From DATGMS01 sp035303945 (GTDB lineage Bacteria > Bacteroidota > Bacteroidia > Cytophagales > Cyclobacteriaceae), in contig DATGQZ010000014.1 of the NCBI GenBank assembly GCA_035303945.1, positions 8,809 through 72,808 of the forward strand: a DNA stretch of 64,000 bases. The letters run 5' to 3'. The translations under genes were made by a program, and so were the position numbers. Within the stretch, counting starts at the first letter, position 1, and the number at the start of each line of letters is the position of its first letter. Below are positions 8,538 to 18,428 of the stretch, one piece after another. Below the pieces are notes generated by a model. The model had not been told where the DNA came from, did no database searches, and worked only from the letters and a program-made list of their open reading frames with translations.

Positions 8538-9707
8538 TCACTTTCTCACTGCCTTTTCCCACACCCCTTGTTGTCTTTTGGTCAGAAAGCGGATCAATCC
8601 CAGGAGGACCGCGTAATTCATCATGCAAAAATAAAATGGAATAAAAAGCAGCTTGAGTCGGATCTTTTTGTTTTCCAAAATGTATCCCAAAGCTGCGCCT
8701 AGGTAAAAGAGAATCTGTCCTACCATGAAGATCGAATAAATCAAATGTTCTCGCCAGAGGACCAAGTTGAGGACAAAGATCAGTAAGAGTAAAAAGGGTG
8801 TGATGGTCCAGCGAAGCACACGGTGGGAAATGTATTGAAAATAAAGTTTAAAATCCGTAGACGGACGGATCTTGTTCCACAGCCTTTGTATAGATTGCCA
8901 GCCTCCGGCACTGATCCTAATCTTTCTCTTCATCTCTTCCTTGATGGATGCTGACCCCTTTTCTAAAGCATATGCTTCAGGCTCATACACGATTTTATAC
9001 CCTTTGGATGCGATTAACATGGACTGCATAAAATCATCGAGAATGGTATCTTCAGGTAATGCTTCATACAGATCCGTACGGAAAGCCACCAGTTCTCCAG
9101 CAGCTCCCACAGCAGTGTGAAACTCAGAATCCAGTTTCTTTAAAAAAGATTCATATTTCCAATAAATGCCCTCTCCTGCAGAGCTCGCACTGTCTTTTTC
9201 TTCTACCATTACCCGCTTTTCCCCCGACACACAACCTACATTGGGATTTTCAAAATGTCTCACAATATTTCTTACGGCACTGCTGTTCAACATGGTGTTT
9301 GCATCGGAAAAGATAACAATAGGCGTATCTATAAACTGCATTGCCCTATTCTCTGCGGCCGTCTTCCCCGCACGTCTTTCCTCATGAAGTAAAATGATTT
9401 CGGGATAATGCCGCAAAACCTCCTTGAACCCGTCAGTTGAGCCATCGGTGATAAAGTATATCTTTATCAAAGCCCTTGGGTAGTCCTGCGACAAACAGTT
9501 TTGAATCTTTTCCAGTAGAATATGTGCCTCGTTATAACAAGGAATTACCAAACTTACAGCCGGAGTATACAGCTGAGAATAAGAGCTTTTTTTACTTCCT
9601 TTGGATCGATTAAGGACGACTAGACCGTAGAGGAGGATACCATAACCCAGAAAAGCATAAAAAACTAAAGAAAGGCTTAGCCAGAAGAGAACTTCGATGA
9701 GATGCAT
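8538..9707 (-). CDS. Membrane glycosyltransferase, GT2 family
   Basis: 389 residues on the minus strand. One N-terminal membrane helix precedes a GT-A fold: SLVIPCYNE, FITDGSTDG, a VIFSDAN segment as the metal/nucleotide site, an ILDDF segment for the acceptor region, and a late QSIQRLW resembling the Q..RW motif of processive enzymes. Three hydrophobic helices close the protein. This arrangement is typical of inner-membrane transferases that build polysaccharide or glycolipid. It lies just outside the exopolysaccharide locus, convergent with hrpB and divergent from the hybrid kinase, so a role in the same polymer is plausible but not shown. Confidence 0.85.
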   Translation of the reverse strand: MHLIEVLFWLSLSLVFYAFLGYGILLYGLVVLNRSKGSKKSSYSQLYTPAVSLVIPCYNEAHILLEKIQNCLSQDYPRALIKIYFITDGSTDGFKEVLRHYPEIILLHEERRAGKTAAENRAMQFIDTPIVIFSDANTMLNSSAVRNIVRHFENPNVGCVSGEKRVMVEEKDSASSAGEGIYWKYESFLKKLDSEFHTAVGAAGELVAFRTDLYEALPEDTILDDFMQSMLIASKGYKIVYEPEAYALEKGSASIKEEMKRKIRISAGGWQSIQRLWNKIRPSTDFKLYFQYISHRVLRWTITPFLLLLIFVLNLVLWREHLIYSIFMVGQILFYLGAALGYILENKKIRLKLLFIPFYFCMMNYAVLLGLIRFLTKRQQGVWEKAVRK

Positions 9708-9817
9708 TTAGAAATGGGATAACTATGTAAAGTCAATATATTACTTTAATTCTTCTTATTAATTTTTAAGATTAGATATAAAATCAATTATTTTGATGAA
9801 AATTTAACTAATGTTAC

Positions 9818-12800
9818 ATGTCAGTTAATAACTACACAAGCGAAAGCCATGTCAGGGAGCGTTTTTTTATCATTGATATTGAAAAAGAACCCCAGATTGC
9901 CCGTTTAACAGCAATAGCTTGTACCATAATCGCTTGTGAGGCTGCTTATGTGTTATTATCTGACCACAAAGATCGATTATTTCATACACTACCTGCAAGG
10001 GACCAAAGAGAAGTTAAGGCATTAGAAGCCATTTTTATATCGACGATCAACAGAACATCGCCTCTACAAGTTGAAGATACAAGCTTCAACACCGCGTTTC
10101 AGGCATTCCTTGATAATAATAGCCAACCGTTCAGCAATTATATAAGCCTTCCTTTAACAAACCCTGATGGCCAAAATCTTGGAGCATTCTGCCTCTTCAA
10201 CTATGCTGGCAAAAATTTGTCTACGGATCAACTACGAGGTATCAGCTTGCTTGGCGAGCAGCTAACAGCGTCCATTTTGGAAAAGAGAAATGCAGCGTTA
10301 CTTGCCAATATCCGCAACGCCTTCTACTTTTCCGACCAGCTAATCTGTATTACCAGTAGAGAGGGGTTTCTTAGAAATATCAACCCCCGATTTGTTCAGG
10401 TTTTGGGATATGATAAAGACTACATTTTATCAAAATCCATTTTTGAACTTATTCCTTCCGAGGATGCGGTGACCCTTCAAGCCAAATTACAAGAGGTAGC
10501 AGAAGGCCGCGAAAATATAGCCTGGACGCAGCACTTGCACACTAGAAAGGGGCAAGTAAAGGACATTTTATGGTCTGCTGTTTATGAACCGGCCACAGGA
10601 GATGTTTTTGCTATTGGCAGGGATATTACCGAAGACAAGATTAAGGAGCAGCAATTACGGGCAAGTGAGCGCCAATTTAGGGCGTTTTTTGAGAACAGCC
10701 AAGGTTTAATGTATACCCACGACCTAGATGGGAACTTTATGTCCGCCAACCGTTTTGGCGCACAGCTTTTGGGTTTTTCTGCTGAGGAAATGAAAAGTCT
10801 CAACCTTAAAGATATTGTGCCGGCAGAATACCATACACAACTTGAGGGCTATCTCAGAAATATTAAGGACAATGGCAGAGCCGAAGGCATGTTAACCACT
10901 CTCCATAAGGACGGAAAGACGAAGAAAGTGTGGCTATACAACAATTCTCTCGCTACATCTCTGGAGGGGAAGGACTATGTAATTGGCAACTCTATTGACA
11001 TCACCGAAAGGCTTAAGCTGGAGAAGAAAATACAGGATACAAAGGACCTACTGCAGGAAACCAATCAAATGGCCCAGATAGGAGGGTGGAGCCTAAAGCT
11101 GGAAAAAGACAAGCTCAAATGGACGGATGTCACCCGAAGCATTTATGAGGTAGATGATAAATTTGTTGTAACAGCTGAAACGGCACTTAACTTTTTTGAA
11201 GAAGGCGAGCACAGAAGCAAGATTTACAGCCTTTTTGAAAATGCGATAAAAGTGGGTGAAGCTTGGGATGAGCGGCTGAAAATTGTTACAGCAAAAGGAA
11301 ACAGAAAATGGGTTCGCATCATTGGACGCCCTGTTTTTGACGGGGAAAAATGTGTGATGATCAGGGGAAGTATGCAAGACGTGAATAGCGAGTATGTGAA
11401 GGAGCAGGAAATCGAAAAGAAGAACAATATGCTCGCCGCTATATCCGCTGCCACGGATGAATTGCTGTCCAATCGGGACTTCTATGATGCCACCTATTAT
11501 TCTTTAATTGTCTTAGCCAGAGCCTTTTCTGCAGATAAGGTATCTTTTTTTAGAAACCATATGGATGAGGACGGCAGTCATCGGACCAATCACGTCTTTG
11601 AATGGCGGTTGTTTGATGATAAAACGATTATTAATGACCTTGAGCAACAAAACCTTCCATTTAGAATCCTTGAACGCCACCTTCCGGACCTTACTAAAAA
11701 AAATCCTGTTCAGCTGGTGCTTTCGGAATGCCAAGGTGGGTCAGTCATACACAGCAATATGGCGCAGAGAGGAATAAAGGTTTTGCTCGTGGTCCCTATA
11801 ATTTATAAGTTTTCTTTTTGGGGCTTTATTAGTTTTGAAAATCACCATAGTGAAGAAAAGTGGTCAGACACTGAAATTTCGTTGATTACTACTTTTTCCA
11901 ATAGCATATCCAATGCAATTAACAGGAAGGTGTTAGAGCAAAACTTGATTACAGCAAAAGAACAAGCTGAATCTGCAAACAAAGCGAAATCGGAATTTTT
12001 AGCGAGTATGAGCCATGAAATAAGAACACCCTTAAATGGGGTTGTCGGCTTCACGGATCTGGTGCTAAAAACTCACCTGGACAAGACACAGCAGCAATAC
12101 CTCAACATCGTCCATCAATCTGCCAAGTCTCTGCTGAATGTGATCAACGATATCTTGGATTTTTCGAAGATTGAAGCCGGCAAACTCGACCTTTTGATCG
12201 ATAGGTGTGACATCTACGATCTGGTAGGTGATGCGGCAGATGTGGTCAGCTTTGGTGCCCATGCCAAAGGATTAGAGTTGCTACTGAACGTGTCGGATGG
12301 TCTGCCAATGTACATCTTTGCCGACGGAGTGAGGTTAAAGCAGATTCTGATCAACCTCTTGGCCAATGCCATCAAATTCACCGAGCAGGGAGAAATCGAA
12401 CTGAAAATAAGTTTGCTAAACGAGCATGAACATTACTGCAGTTTCCGATTTGAGGTCCATGATACGGGTATTGGCATCGCTAAGGAAAAGCAGGACAAGA
12501 TATTTGAGGCTTTCTCTCAAGAAAGTGAGATTACATTTAAACAATATGGAGGGACAGGCTTAGGACTGTCTATATGCAATAAGCTCTTGGCGTTGATGGG
12601 TAGTAAGCTACAGGTTCACAGTGAGCCCGGCCGTGGAAGTACCTTTTACTTTGATATTCAACTTCAATGTGAAATGGGGGACCCCGTGCCAGTGGGCAAT
12701 AACAAAACTAGAAAAAGGGCCTTCATTGTAGACGACAATCAACGGGCATTAGAGATAATGCAGCATATGCTGTCATGCAGAGACATTTCTTCAGTGGTAG

Positions 12801-13924
12801 CTCATAATGGGTTTGATGCGCTAAAGCAATTGGAAGCAAGCAGGGATTATGATCTTATCCTGATCGACCACCAAATGCCCTATATGAGCGGGGTGGACAC
12901 CTTAATAAACATGGAGAAAGCTTTTCCTGATATTGAGCAACAAGCAGCTATTGTATTGATGCATATTCCGTCAGATCAATTGACGACCATGGCAATAACA
13001 GAGGAATTTGCTCATTGCTACTCTTTAGTTAAACCCATAAAGATCAAGGAGCTGGACGCCGTTTTATCCCAGATTGAGCTGGGAGCCCCTGCCATGTTAG
13101 AACCGACAGATGCTTCAACGGATACGGTAACGGACGAATCTATATATCATGTCTTGGTGGCTGAAGACAATGCCACCAACATGCTCCTGTCTAAAATCCT
13201 TATCAACAGGATTATCCCCAATTCCGCCATTCATGAAGCATCTGATGGCATGTCAGCTTTCCAGTTTTGTTTAGGTAACCGTCCAGATATCGTTTTTATG
13301 GATATACAGATGCCCATCTTAAACGGTATAGAAGCAGCTCAGAAAATCTTACAGCTACCTCATTGTCAAAATGTTCCGATCATTGCCTTGTCAGCGAGCA
13401 ATGTTGTAGAAGAAAGAGAAAGATCAATACATGCAGGTATGGTGGATTTTCTTACCAAGCCAATCGCAGAGGATGACCTCAAAAAAACATTAGAAAAATT
13501 GCTCCCTCAAAAATTAAAAGGAGCGACTGTTACTTCTTCAACATCGGTATCAAACCCAAATGTGGAGGCGGCTACCTATTTGAATGTGGAGAAGGTCAAA
13601 GAATATCTTGGTGAAGACCCTTATATTGTCAAGGATCTTCTACAAATAAGTCTCACAGAAATGGATGAGGCCATGCAAAAAATCTCCCAGGCCATCGACC
13701 ACAAGGATCTTCAAGCTTTGAAAACAACTGGCCATAAGCTAAAGGGAACCTGCTTAATATCTGGATTGGATGTTCTTCTCTCCATTGCCAAATGGTTTGA
13801 GGGGCTTACGCATTTTGAAGAGGATGCAGTCTGTAAGATGCAGCAAACCTTGGAACATGAAGCAGCCTTGACGACCAAAGCCATAGTCGATTATATCCAA
13901 CAGTTTCCATTACCTGAAGAATAG
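9818..13924 (+). CDS. Hybrid sensor histidine kinase with GAF, PAS, two receivers and HPt
   Basis: 1368 residues without a membrane span, so a cytoplasmic sensor. Order of domains by eye: GAF (about 1-165), three PAS-type sensor modules (about 165-530), second GAF (about 540-700), HisKA with MSHEIRTPL (His733), HATPase with the GTGLGLSI box, receiver 1 (LILIDHQMP, Asp1017), receiver 2 (IVFMDIQMP, Asp1162) and a C-terminal HPt with TGHKLKGT (His1306). All phosphotransfer residues are present, so a full internal His-Asp-His relay is possible. It has no DNA-binding output. It is followed, after 177 bases with a promoter, by the exopolysaccharide operon, and a lone receiver protein closes that locus at 26.7 kb; control of polymer synthesis is my inference from position. 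Confidence 0.92.
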   Translation: MSVNNYTSESHVRERFFIIDIEKEPQIARLTAIACTIIACEAAYVLLSDHKDRLFHTLPARDQREVKALEAIFISTINRTSPLQVEDTSFNTAFQAFLDNNSQPFSNYISLPLTNPDGQNLGAFCLFNYAGKNLSTDQLRGISLLGEQLTASILEKRNAALLANIRNAFYFSDQLICITSREGFLRNINPRFVQVLGYDKDYILSKSIFELIPSEDAVTLQAKLQEVAEGRENIAWTQHLHTRKGQVKDILWSAVYEPATGDVFAIGRDITEDKIKEQQLRASERQFRAFFENSQGLMYTHDLDGNFMSANRFGAQLLGFSAEEMKSLNLKDIVPAEYHTQLEGYLRNIKDNGRAEGMLTTLHKDGKTKKVWLYNNSLATSLEGKDYVIGNSIDITERLKLEKKIQDTKDLLQETNQMAQIGGWSLKLEKDKLKWTDVTRSIYEVDDKFVVTAETALNFFEEGEHRSKIYSLFENAIKVGEAWDERLKIVTAKGNRKWVRIIGRPVFDGEKCVMIRGSMQDVNSEYVKEQEIEKKNNMLAAISAATDELLSNRDFYDATYYSLIVLARAFSADKVSFFRNHMDEDGSHRTNHVFEWRLFDDKTIINDLEQQNLPFRILERHLPDLTKKNPVQLVLSECQGGSVIHSNMAQRGIKVLLVVPIIYKFSFWGFISFENHHSEEKWSDTEISLITTFSNSISNAINRKVLEQNLITAKEQAESANKAKSEFLASMSHEIRTPLNGVVGFTDLVLKTHLDKTQQQYLNIVHQSAKSLLNVINDILDFSKIEAGKLDLLIDRCDIYDLVGDAADVVSFGAHAKGLELLLNVSDGLPMYIFADGVRLKQILINLLANAIKFTEQGEIELKISLLNEHEHYCSFRFEVHDTGIGIAKEKQDKIFEAFSQESEITFKQYGGTGLGLSICNKLLALMGSKLQVHSEPGRGSTFYFDIQLQCEMGDPVPVGNNKTRKRAFIVDDNQRALEIMQHMLSCRDISSVVAHNGFDALKQLEASRDYDLILIDHQMPYMSGVDTLINMEKAFPDIEQQAAIVLMHIPSDQLTTMAITEEFAHCYSLVKPIKIKELDAVLSQIELGAPAMLEPTDASTDTVTDESIYHVLVAEDNATNMLLSKILINRIIPNSAIHEASDGMSAFQFCLGNRPDIVFMDIQMPILNGIEAAQKILQLPHCQNVPIIALSASNVVEERERSIHAGMVDFLTKPIAEDDLKKTLEKLLPQKLKGATVTSSTSVSNPNVEAATYLNVEKVKEYLGEDPYIVKDLLQISLTEMDEAMQKISQAIDHKDLQALKTTGHKLKGTCLISGLDVLLSIAKWFEGLTHFEEDAVCKMQQTLEHEAALTTKAIVDYIQQFPLPEE

Positions 13925-13961
13925 TGCTTCAAAATCGAAAAAAGTGCGAGACATGAAGAAT

Positions 13962-13996
13962 TTTGTATTTTAAATCTAATTTTATATGTATTTTTG
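13962..13996 (+). promoter_or_regulatory. Putative promoter of the exopolysaccharide operon
   Basis: TTTG at 13962-13965 and TATTTTTG at 13989-13996 match the -33 and -7 elements of Bacteroidota promoters with 23 bases between them. Transcription would start near 14003, giving a leader of roughly 100 bases before the first gene. Confidence 0.45.
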
Positions 13997-14101
13997 CATT
14001 GAAAAATCACTCCCTTCAAATGATTATTTTGATTGCTTAAGAATGGATTTCAAATACAAAATATTGAAATTCGCCCCTCCCCCTAAACAACGCGCGTCAA
14101 A

Positions 14102-14836
14102 ATGGCAAAAATAGCATCGTTTGTCCTCTTCCTAATTGTCAGTCTGCCACTTGCAAGCTTGGCACAGGACAAAGAACCCATCAATTTGAATCTGAATATT
14201 CCTATCGACGAACAGCTTCCTTCCTTGGATTCACTAATCGAGATGGCTGTGGCCCACAATCCTACCGTAAAGCTTAACCAAGAGCTAGTAGGCATAGCCG
14301 CTGACAAAGTAAAACTGGAGAGAAATTCCTGGACCGAAATGGTAAGGGGGTATTACGATTATAGTGCTGGCAACCAATCATTGGTTGTCACGGGTGTTCA
14401 GAGCAGCGACCTCAACAACCTCACCAACGGCTACCGTGCCGGCATCAACATCAGCCTTCCATTGTATCAGTTGACGACGAGGAAAATGCGGGTAAGGGTA
14501 CAACAACAAGAATTGGCAGCCACGGAATTCAAAACCCAAGAGGTAGCGATCGAGGTGGCTAGATTGGTTATTGAAGAATATAATAATGTTATAGCCGGAC
14601 AGAAACTCATGAAAAACCAATCCGAAATGGTTGAGTTGGCCAGATCCAATTTTCAACTGGCAGAAGCGGATTATAGAACAGGAAATATGGAAGGTGCTGT
14701 TTTTATTCGAAATGCCGAAATCCTCAGCCTTGCCAAAGCTAACTATGAAAATGCCCGTAAGGACTTTTTCATCGCTGTACAAAAATTGGAATTATTGATA
14801 GGAACTCCGCTAAGCGACATCATCAAAAGCAAATGA
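14102..14836 (+). CDS. Half-length TolC-like outer membrane efflux/export protein
   Basis: 244 residues with a cleavable signal peptide (ending SLAQD). The mature part has the TolC-family look: LDSLIEMAVAHNPTVKLNQ near the start, long amphipathic helices rich in Gln/Glu/Ala, and a strand region LTNGYRAGINISLPLYQ. A usual TolC protein has two such repeats and about 450 residues; only one is present here and the gene is not obviously broken, because it ends with a normal stop that overlaps the next start by 4 bases (ATGA). Its place as first gene of the operon, translationally coupled to the Wzc-like gene, suggests a role in polysaccharide export. Confidence 0.75.
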   Translation: MAKIASFVLFLIVSLPLASLAQDKEPINLNLNIPIDEQLPSLDSLIEMAVAHNPTVKLNQELVGIAADKVKLERNSWTEMVRGYYDYSAGNQSLVVTGVQSSDLNNLTNGYRAGINISLPLYQLTTRKMRVRVQQQELAATEFKTQEVAIEVARLVIEEYNNVIAGQKLMKNQSEMVELARSNFQLAEADYRTGNMEGAVFIRNAEILSLAKANYENARKDFFIAVQKLELLIGTPLSDIIKSK

Positions 14837-16974
14837 GCTTAAAACAAGTATTCACTTTGTTGTGGAACAACAAGGTAGCCATCCTCCTTATCCCCTTTCT
14901 AGTGGCAGTATTGGTGTATGCACTGACTACCAGTATGTCTAGGCAGTACGAAAGCTCCGCAGTGGTATTTACCGAACCCAAATCGAATCGGGGGGAAACA
15001 TCCGGCGGTGTGGAACGGATAGATTTTTACACCTCCAACAATCTCTTTGACAATTTGATGTTGTTATTAAAGTCAAGAGAAACCTTAAATGAAGCTGCTT
15101 TAAAACTTCTGGCCCTGCATTTAAGCATAGACCATCCAGATCCTTACATTTTGTCTGACAAGTCGTATGCGGAGCTTCAGGAACATATCCCCCCTGCCCT
15201 AAAACAACAACTTGCCGCTATTGGAGACCCGGGGCAGACTTACCTCAATCTTACAGCCTTTCATCAAGCACATCCCGACTCTGTAGTGGATTACCTGTTA
15301 CGGGAACATCCCCATTATGGTTATGAAGATATTCTAGACAATCTATTCGCTGCCAGAAGATCCTCCAGTGACATGATGGAAGTCAAGCTCAAATCGGATG
15401 ATCCGGCAGTATGCTATTACAGCCTCAAATATATCGTTGAGTCCTTCATGAATAGGTATGGCAACATTAAAGAGCAGGAAAATATTAACACCATACAATA
15501 TTTTGAAGAGCAACTGAGGCTGTCCCAAGACCGTCTAAACAACTCTGAGCTTCAGCTAAAAGAATTTATATCATCTCACCAGATCCTTAATTACTATGAG
15601 CAAGGCAAGTATTTAGATGTTGCCCAACTGGAACAGGATCAGGATGAAGAAAGAGCCTTACGCCTTGCGGCTGGCACCAAAGCCAATCTGGAGCAACTGG
15701 AAGAGGTGTTTGGGAGTTTTGAAGAAAGGCAGCAGGCCATGAACCGTGTTGATTCCCTGCAAGCGCTCCTCACCAACAAACGTATGGAGCTGGAAGGCGT
15801 AAGTGCCGCACGACCTTCACGAACAGAATCTGCTAACCGCTTGTCTGAGGAAATCAGTCAGCTACAGGTCCAGGTGGAGCAGGCTACAGAGGACCTTATT
15901 AGCACTACTATGTCGGCACAGGGCATTCCTAGAAAAAACATCCTCGATGAATGGCTACGGCTAAATATCCTTTATAAAGAGCAGGTCGAAGCCATTGATG
16001 TCATGAAAAACAGGAAGGAACAGCTTAGCCAAAGAATTACGGATTTCGCGCCGTTGGGAGCGGAGCTTGCCCGTCTAGAAAGAGAGGTAAAGGTAAACGA
16101 AAACCAATATCTCAGCCTGCTGCACGGCCTAAATCAGGCAAGGCTGCGTCAGTATGATCTAGAGACTACTCCTTCTCAAACCTTAATTGACGAACCGCTA
16201 TTTCCTAAAAAACCACTGCCCTCCAAAAGGAAAATTTTGGTGGCCGGCGGTGCCTTGGGTACTGGCTTTATGGTCGTGTCCATGCTATTCATGATTGCAC
16301 TAATGGACTCCACGGTGCGATCAGCGCAACGCGCGCATCAACTTACCGGCTTACCGGTTGCTGCAGCTTGGCCCAACATTTCAACAGCAGGTGAAACAGT
16401 GAAAGATCCCCTGCTGCACACCCGATTGATCAAGCAGTTCTATAATCAGGCTTGGGTGTTTCTTCAACACAACAAGGGTAAGAAAGTACTTGTTTTTTAT
16501 AGTATAGAAGCTGGCGAAGGTAAAACCTATCTATTAAAGCAAGCCGCAGAGGAGTTGATACGACAGGGAAAGACGGTTACCGCTATACTGCCTGAGCGCA
16601 GTTCTCAAGGCGCAACACATGATAACATCCAAAGCATCTTTTATTCTGATAGCCGGTTAAATGGGCTTCAATGGCAACAAATCAGAGAAAAAGCACAAGG
16701 TGAGGTCTTGTTGTTTGAACATCCTAACATCCAAATGTCCAATATCCATTTTGATCTGATGAATCAGGCTGATTTGATTGTTTTGGTATTAGATGCAAGT
16801 CGTCCTTGGAGCAGTTCGGACCAAGCATACCTTGACAACGTTTGCAAAGGGCTCATCCAACCTCAGGTCATCTGGCTGAACAAGATGGCAAAAGAGGACC
16901 TTGAAGACATCAACGGGATCATCCCCAAAAAAAGGGGAAAGATAAGGGCATTCGCTAAGAGGTTGCTGACATAA
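14833..16974 (+). CDS. Wzc/GumC-like polysaccharide co-polymerase with C-terminal ATPase-like domain
   Basis: 713 residues. It starts with a membrane helix near residues 14-33, continues with a long periplasmic coiled-coil region (about 210-460), has a second membrane helix (about 468-490) and a cytosolic domain with the nucleotide-binding segment EAGEGKT and a later LIVLVLDASRP. This is the layout of Wzz/Wzc chain-length regulators. The C-terminus ends in a basic stretch and has no tyrosine cluster, so autophosphorylation of the usual kind is unlikely. It overlaps the TolC-like gene by 4 bases and precedes the polymerase gene by 8 bases. Confidence 0.88.
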   Translation: MSLKQVFTLLWNNKVAILLIPFLVAVLVYALTTSMSRQYESSAVVFTEPKSNRGETSGGVERIDFYTSNNLFDNLMLLLKSRETLNEAALKLLALHLSIDHPDPYILSDKSYAELQEHIPPALKQQLAAIGDPGQTYLNLTAFHQAHPDSVVDYLLREHPHYGYEDILDNLFAARRSSSDMMEVKLKSDDPAVCYYSLKYIVESFMNRYGNIKEQENINTIQYFEEQLRLSQDRLNNSELQLKEFISSHQILNYYEQGKYLDVAQLEQDQDEERALRLAAGTKANLEQLEEVFGSFEERQQAMNRVDSLQALLTNKRMELEGVSAARPSRTESANRLSEEISQLQVQVEQATEDLISTTMSAQGIPRKNILDEWLRLNILYKEQVEAIDVMKNRKEQLSQRITDFAPLGAELARLEREVKVNENQYLSLLHGLNQARLRQYDLETTPSQTLIDEPLFPKKPLPSKRKILVAGGALGTGFMVVSMLFMIALMDSTVRSAQRAHQLTGLPVAAAWPNISTAGETVKDPLLHTRLIKQFYNQAWVFLQHNKGKKVLVFYSIEAGEGKTYLLKQAAEELIRQGKTVTAILPERSSQGATHDNIQSIFYSDSRLNGLQWQQIREKAQGEVLLFEHPNIQMSNIHFDLMNQADLIVLVLDASRPWSSSDQAYLDNVCKGLIQPQVIWLNKMAKEDLEDINGIIPKKRGKIRAFAKRLLT

Positions 16975-16982
16975 AATTTTTC

Positions 16983-18428
16983 ATGATGTACACAGCCAGC
17001 GGCAGCAAATCCATTTTAATAATAGCAATAGGATTGGGAATTCTTCTGCTAGCCCTACTGATCTTCTTACTAGAAGATTTTGGGGTGGCTATTCCCTTTG
17101 TATTGCCGGTGTTAGTCAGCTTTACCATCTATGTTTTTGGCCATCCGCGAAGGGCATTGGATATGACCTTGATCAGCTCTTTTCTAGCTATAGGTGTTAT
17201 CCGCTATGTAGGAGACATTCCACTAGGACTTACCGTCGATTTTTTCTTATTATTAGCCGTAGTAGTAGCTATCTTTCATCGTTCGGTAAACCATGATTTC
17301 AACAAGCTAAATAGGGGCGTGATGTGGTGTGCCGCCCTATGGATGCTATACTGTGTTGCAGAACTTTTCAATCCAGAAGCGGTGAGCTATATGGCTTGGA
17401 TGTATGCAGTAAGGGGTCTAGCGCTGTACACTTTTTTAACAGTTCCTATTACATTGCTTTACGCCAATAGAACAGAGGATCTCGACCGCTTTATCAAAAT
17501 TATCCTTACACTATCTGTTTTGGCAGCCTTATGGGGCCTAAAGCAGTTTTATCTTGGACCCGATTGGGCGGAAAATGCCTGGCTGAATGTCGGCAAAAAC
17601 AGAAACACCCATGTGTTATTCGGGGAGCTTAGGATTTTCTCCTTTTTTTCTGACGCGGGGCAGTTTGGGTCTGGCATTGCACACTCCGGAGTTATTGCCG
17701 CTGTAATTGCATTGGGACCATTTGCAGCAAGAACTAGAGTAATAGCCGCCATTTGCGCTATTCTTTTCTTCTTTTTAATGATCCTGTCGGGCACTAGAGG
17801 GGCGCTCATTGTTCCCGTTGCTGGAATGTTGGTTTATTTATTTGCTTCTAGGAATTTTAAAATTCTTGCGGCAGGATTGATGGTGATGGTCGCGGCCTAT
17901 GGTTTTTTGCAATATACTACAATCGCTAATGACATCTACCAAGTTAGGCGGATGCGTACAGCGTTAGACCCTAATGATGCATCCTTGCAAGTCCGTTTGG
18001 CAAATAGGGTCATCATTAAGGATTACTTAAAGGATAAACCTTTTGGAGGAGGAATAGGAACCTCAGGCTCTTGGGGCGAGCGCTTCAGCCCGGGGACCTT
18101 GTTAGCCGATACCCCGAACGATGGTTGGTATGTAAGGGTAAGAGCGGAAACTGGAGTAGTTGGTCTTTATCTTCATGTGGGCATCTTGATATATATTGGA
18201 GTAGCAGGGCTCTATAAATGCATGAAAATAAAAGACGAAAAACTCCGTCACAAGTTGCTGGCCTTGCTAGTAGGTTATGCAGGAATAGCAGCTTCTAGCT
18301 ACGGTAATCCCTTATTGGGACAAATTCCAACGGGCATTATTTTATATATGTCATGGGCCTATTTATTTATGGCCGAAGATCTCGATCAACAAGTTGCACA
18401 AGCAAAAAACCAGTCTCTTCCCAAATGA
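16983..18428 (+). CDS. O-antigen ligase / Wzy-type polysaccharide polymerase
   Basis: 481 residues with about ten to twelve hydrophobic helices spread over the whole length and a large loop between late helices (PKRMRTALDP-like basic region through the DTPNDGWYVR segment), typical of the Wzy_C/O-antigen ligase family. Such proteins join lipid-linked repeat units at the periplasmic face. An alternative ATG lies one codon downstream. The stop overlaps the next gene's ATG by 4 bases. A polymerase function fits better than ligation, since a flippase and a co-polymerase lie in the same operon. Confidence 0.82.
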   Translation: MMYTASGSKSILIIAIGLGILLLALLIFLLEDFGVAIPFVLPVLVSFTIYVFGHPRRALDMTLISSFLAIGVIRYVGDIPLGLTVDFFLLLAVVVAIFHRSVNHDFNKLNRGVMWCAALWMLYCVAELFNPEAVSYMAWMYAVRGLALYTFLTVPITLLYANRTEDLDRFIKIILTLSVLAALWGLKQFYLGPDWAENAWLNVGKNRNTHVLFGELRIFSFFSDAGQFGSGIAHSGVIAAVIALGPFAARTRVIAAICAILFFFLMILSGTRGALIVPVAGMLVYLFASRNFKILAAGLMVMVAAYGFLQYTTIANDIYQVRRMRTALDPNDASLQVRLANRVIIKDYLKDKPFGGGIGTSGSWGERFSPGTLLADTPNDGWYVRVRAETGVVGLYLHVGILIYIGVAGLYKCMKIKDEKLRHKLLALLVGYAGIAASSYGNPLLGQIPTGIILYMSWAYLFMAEDLDQQVAQAKNQSLPK

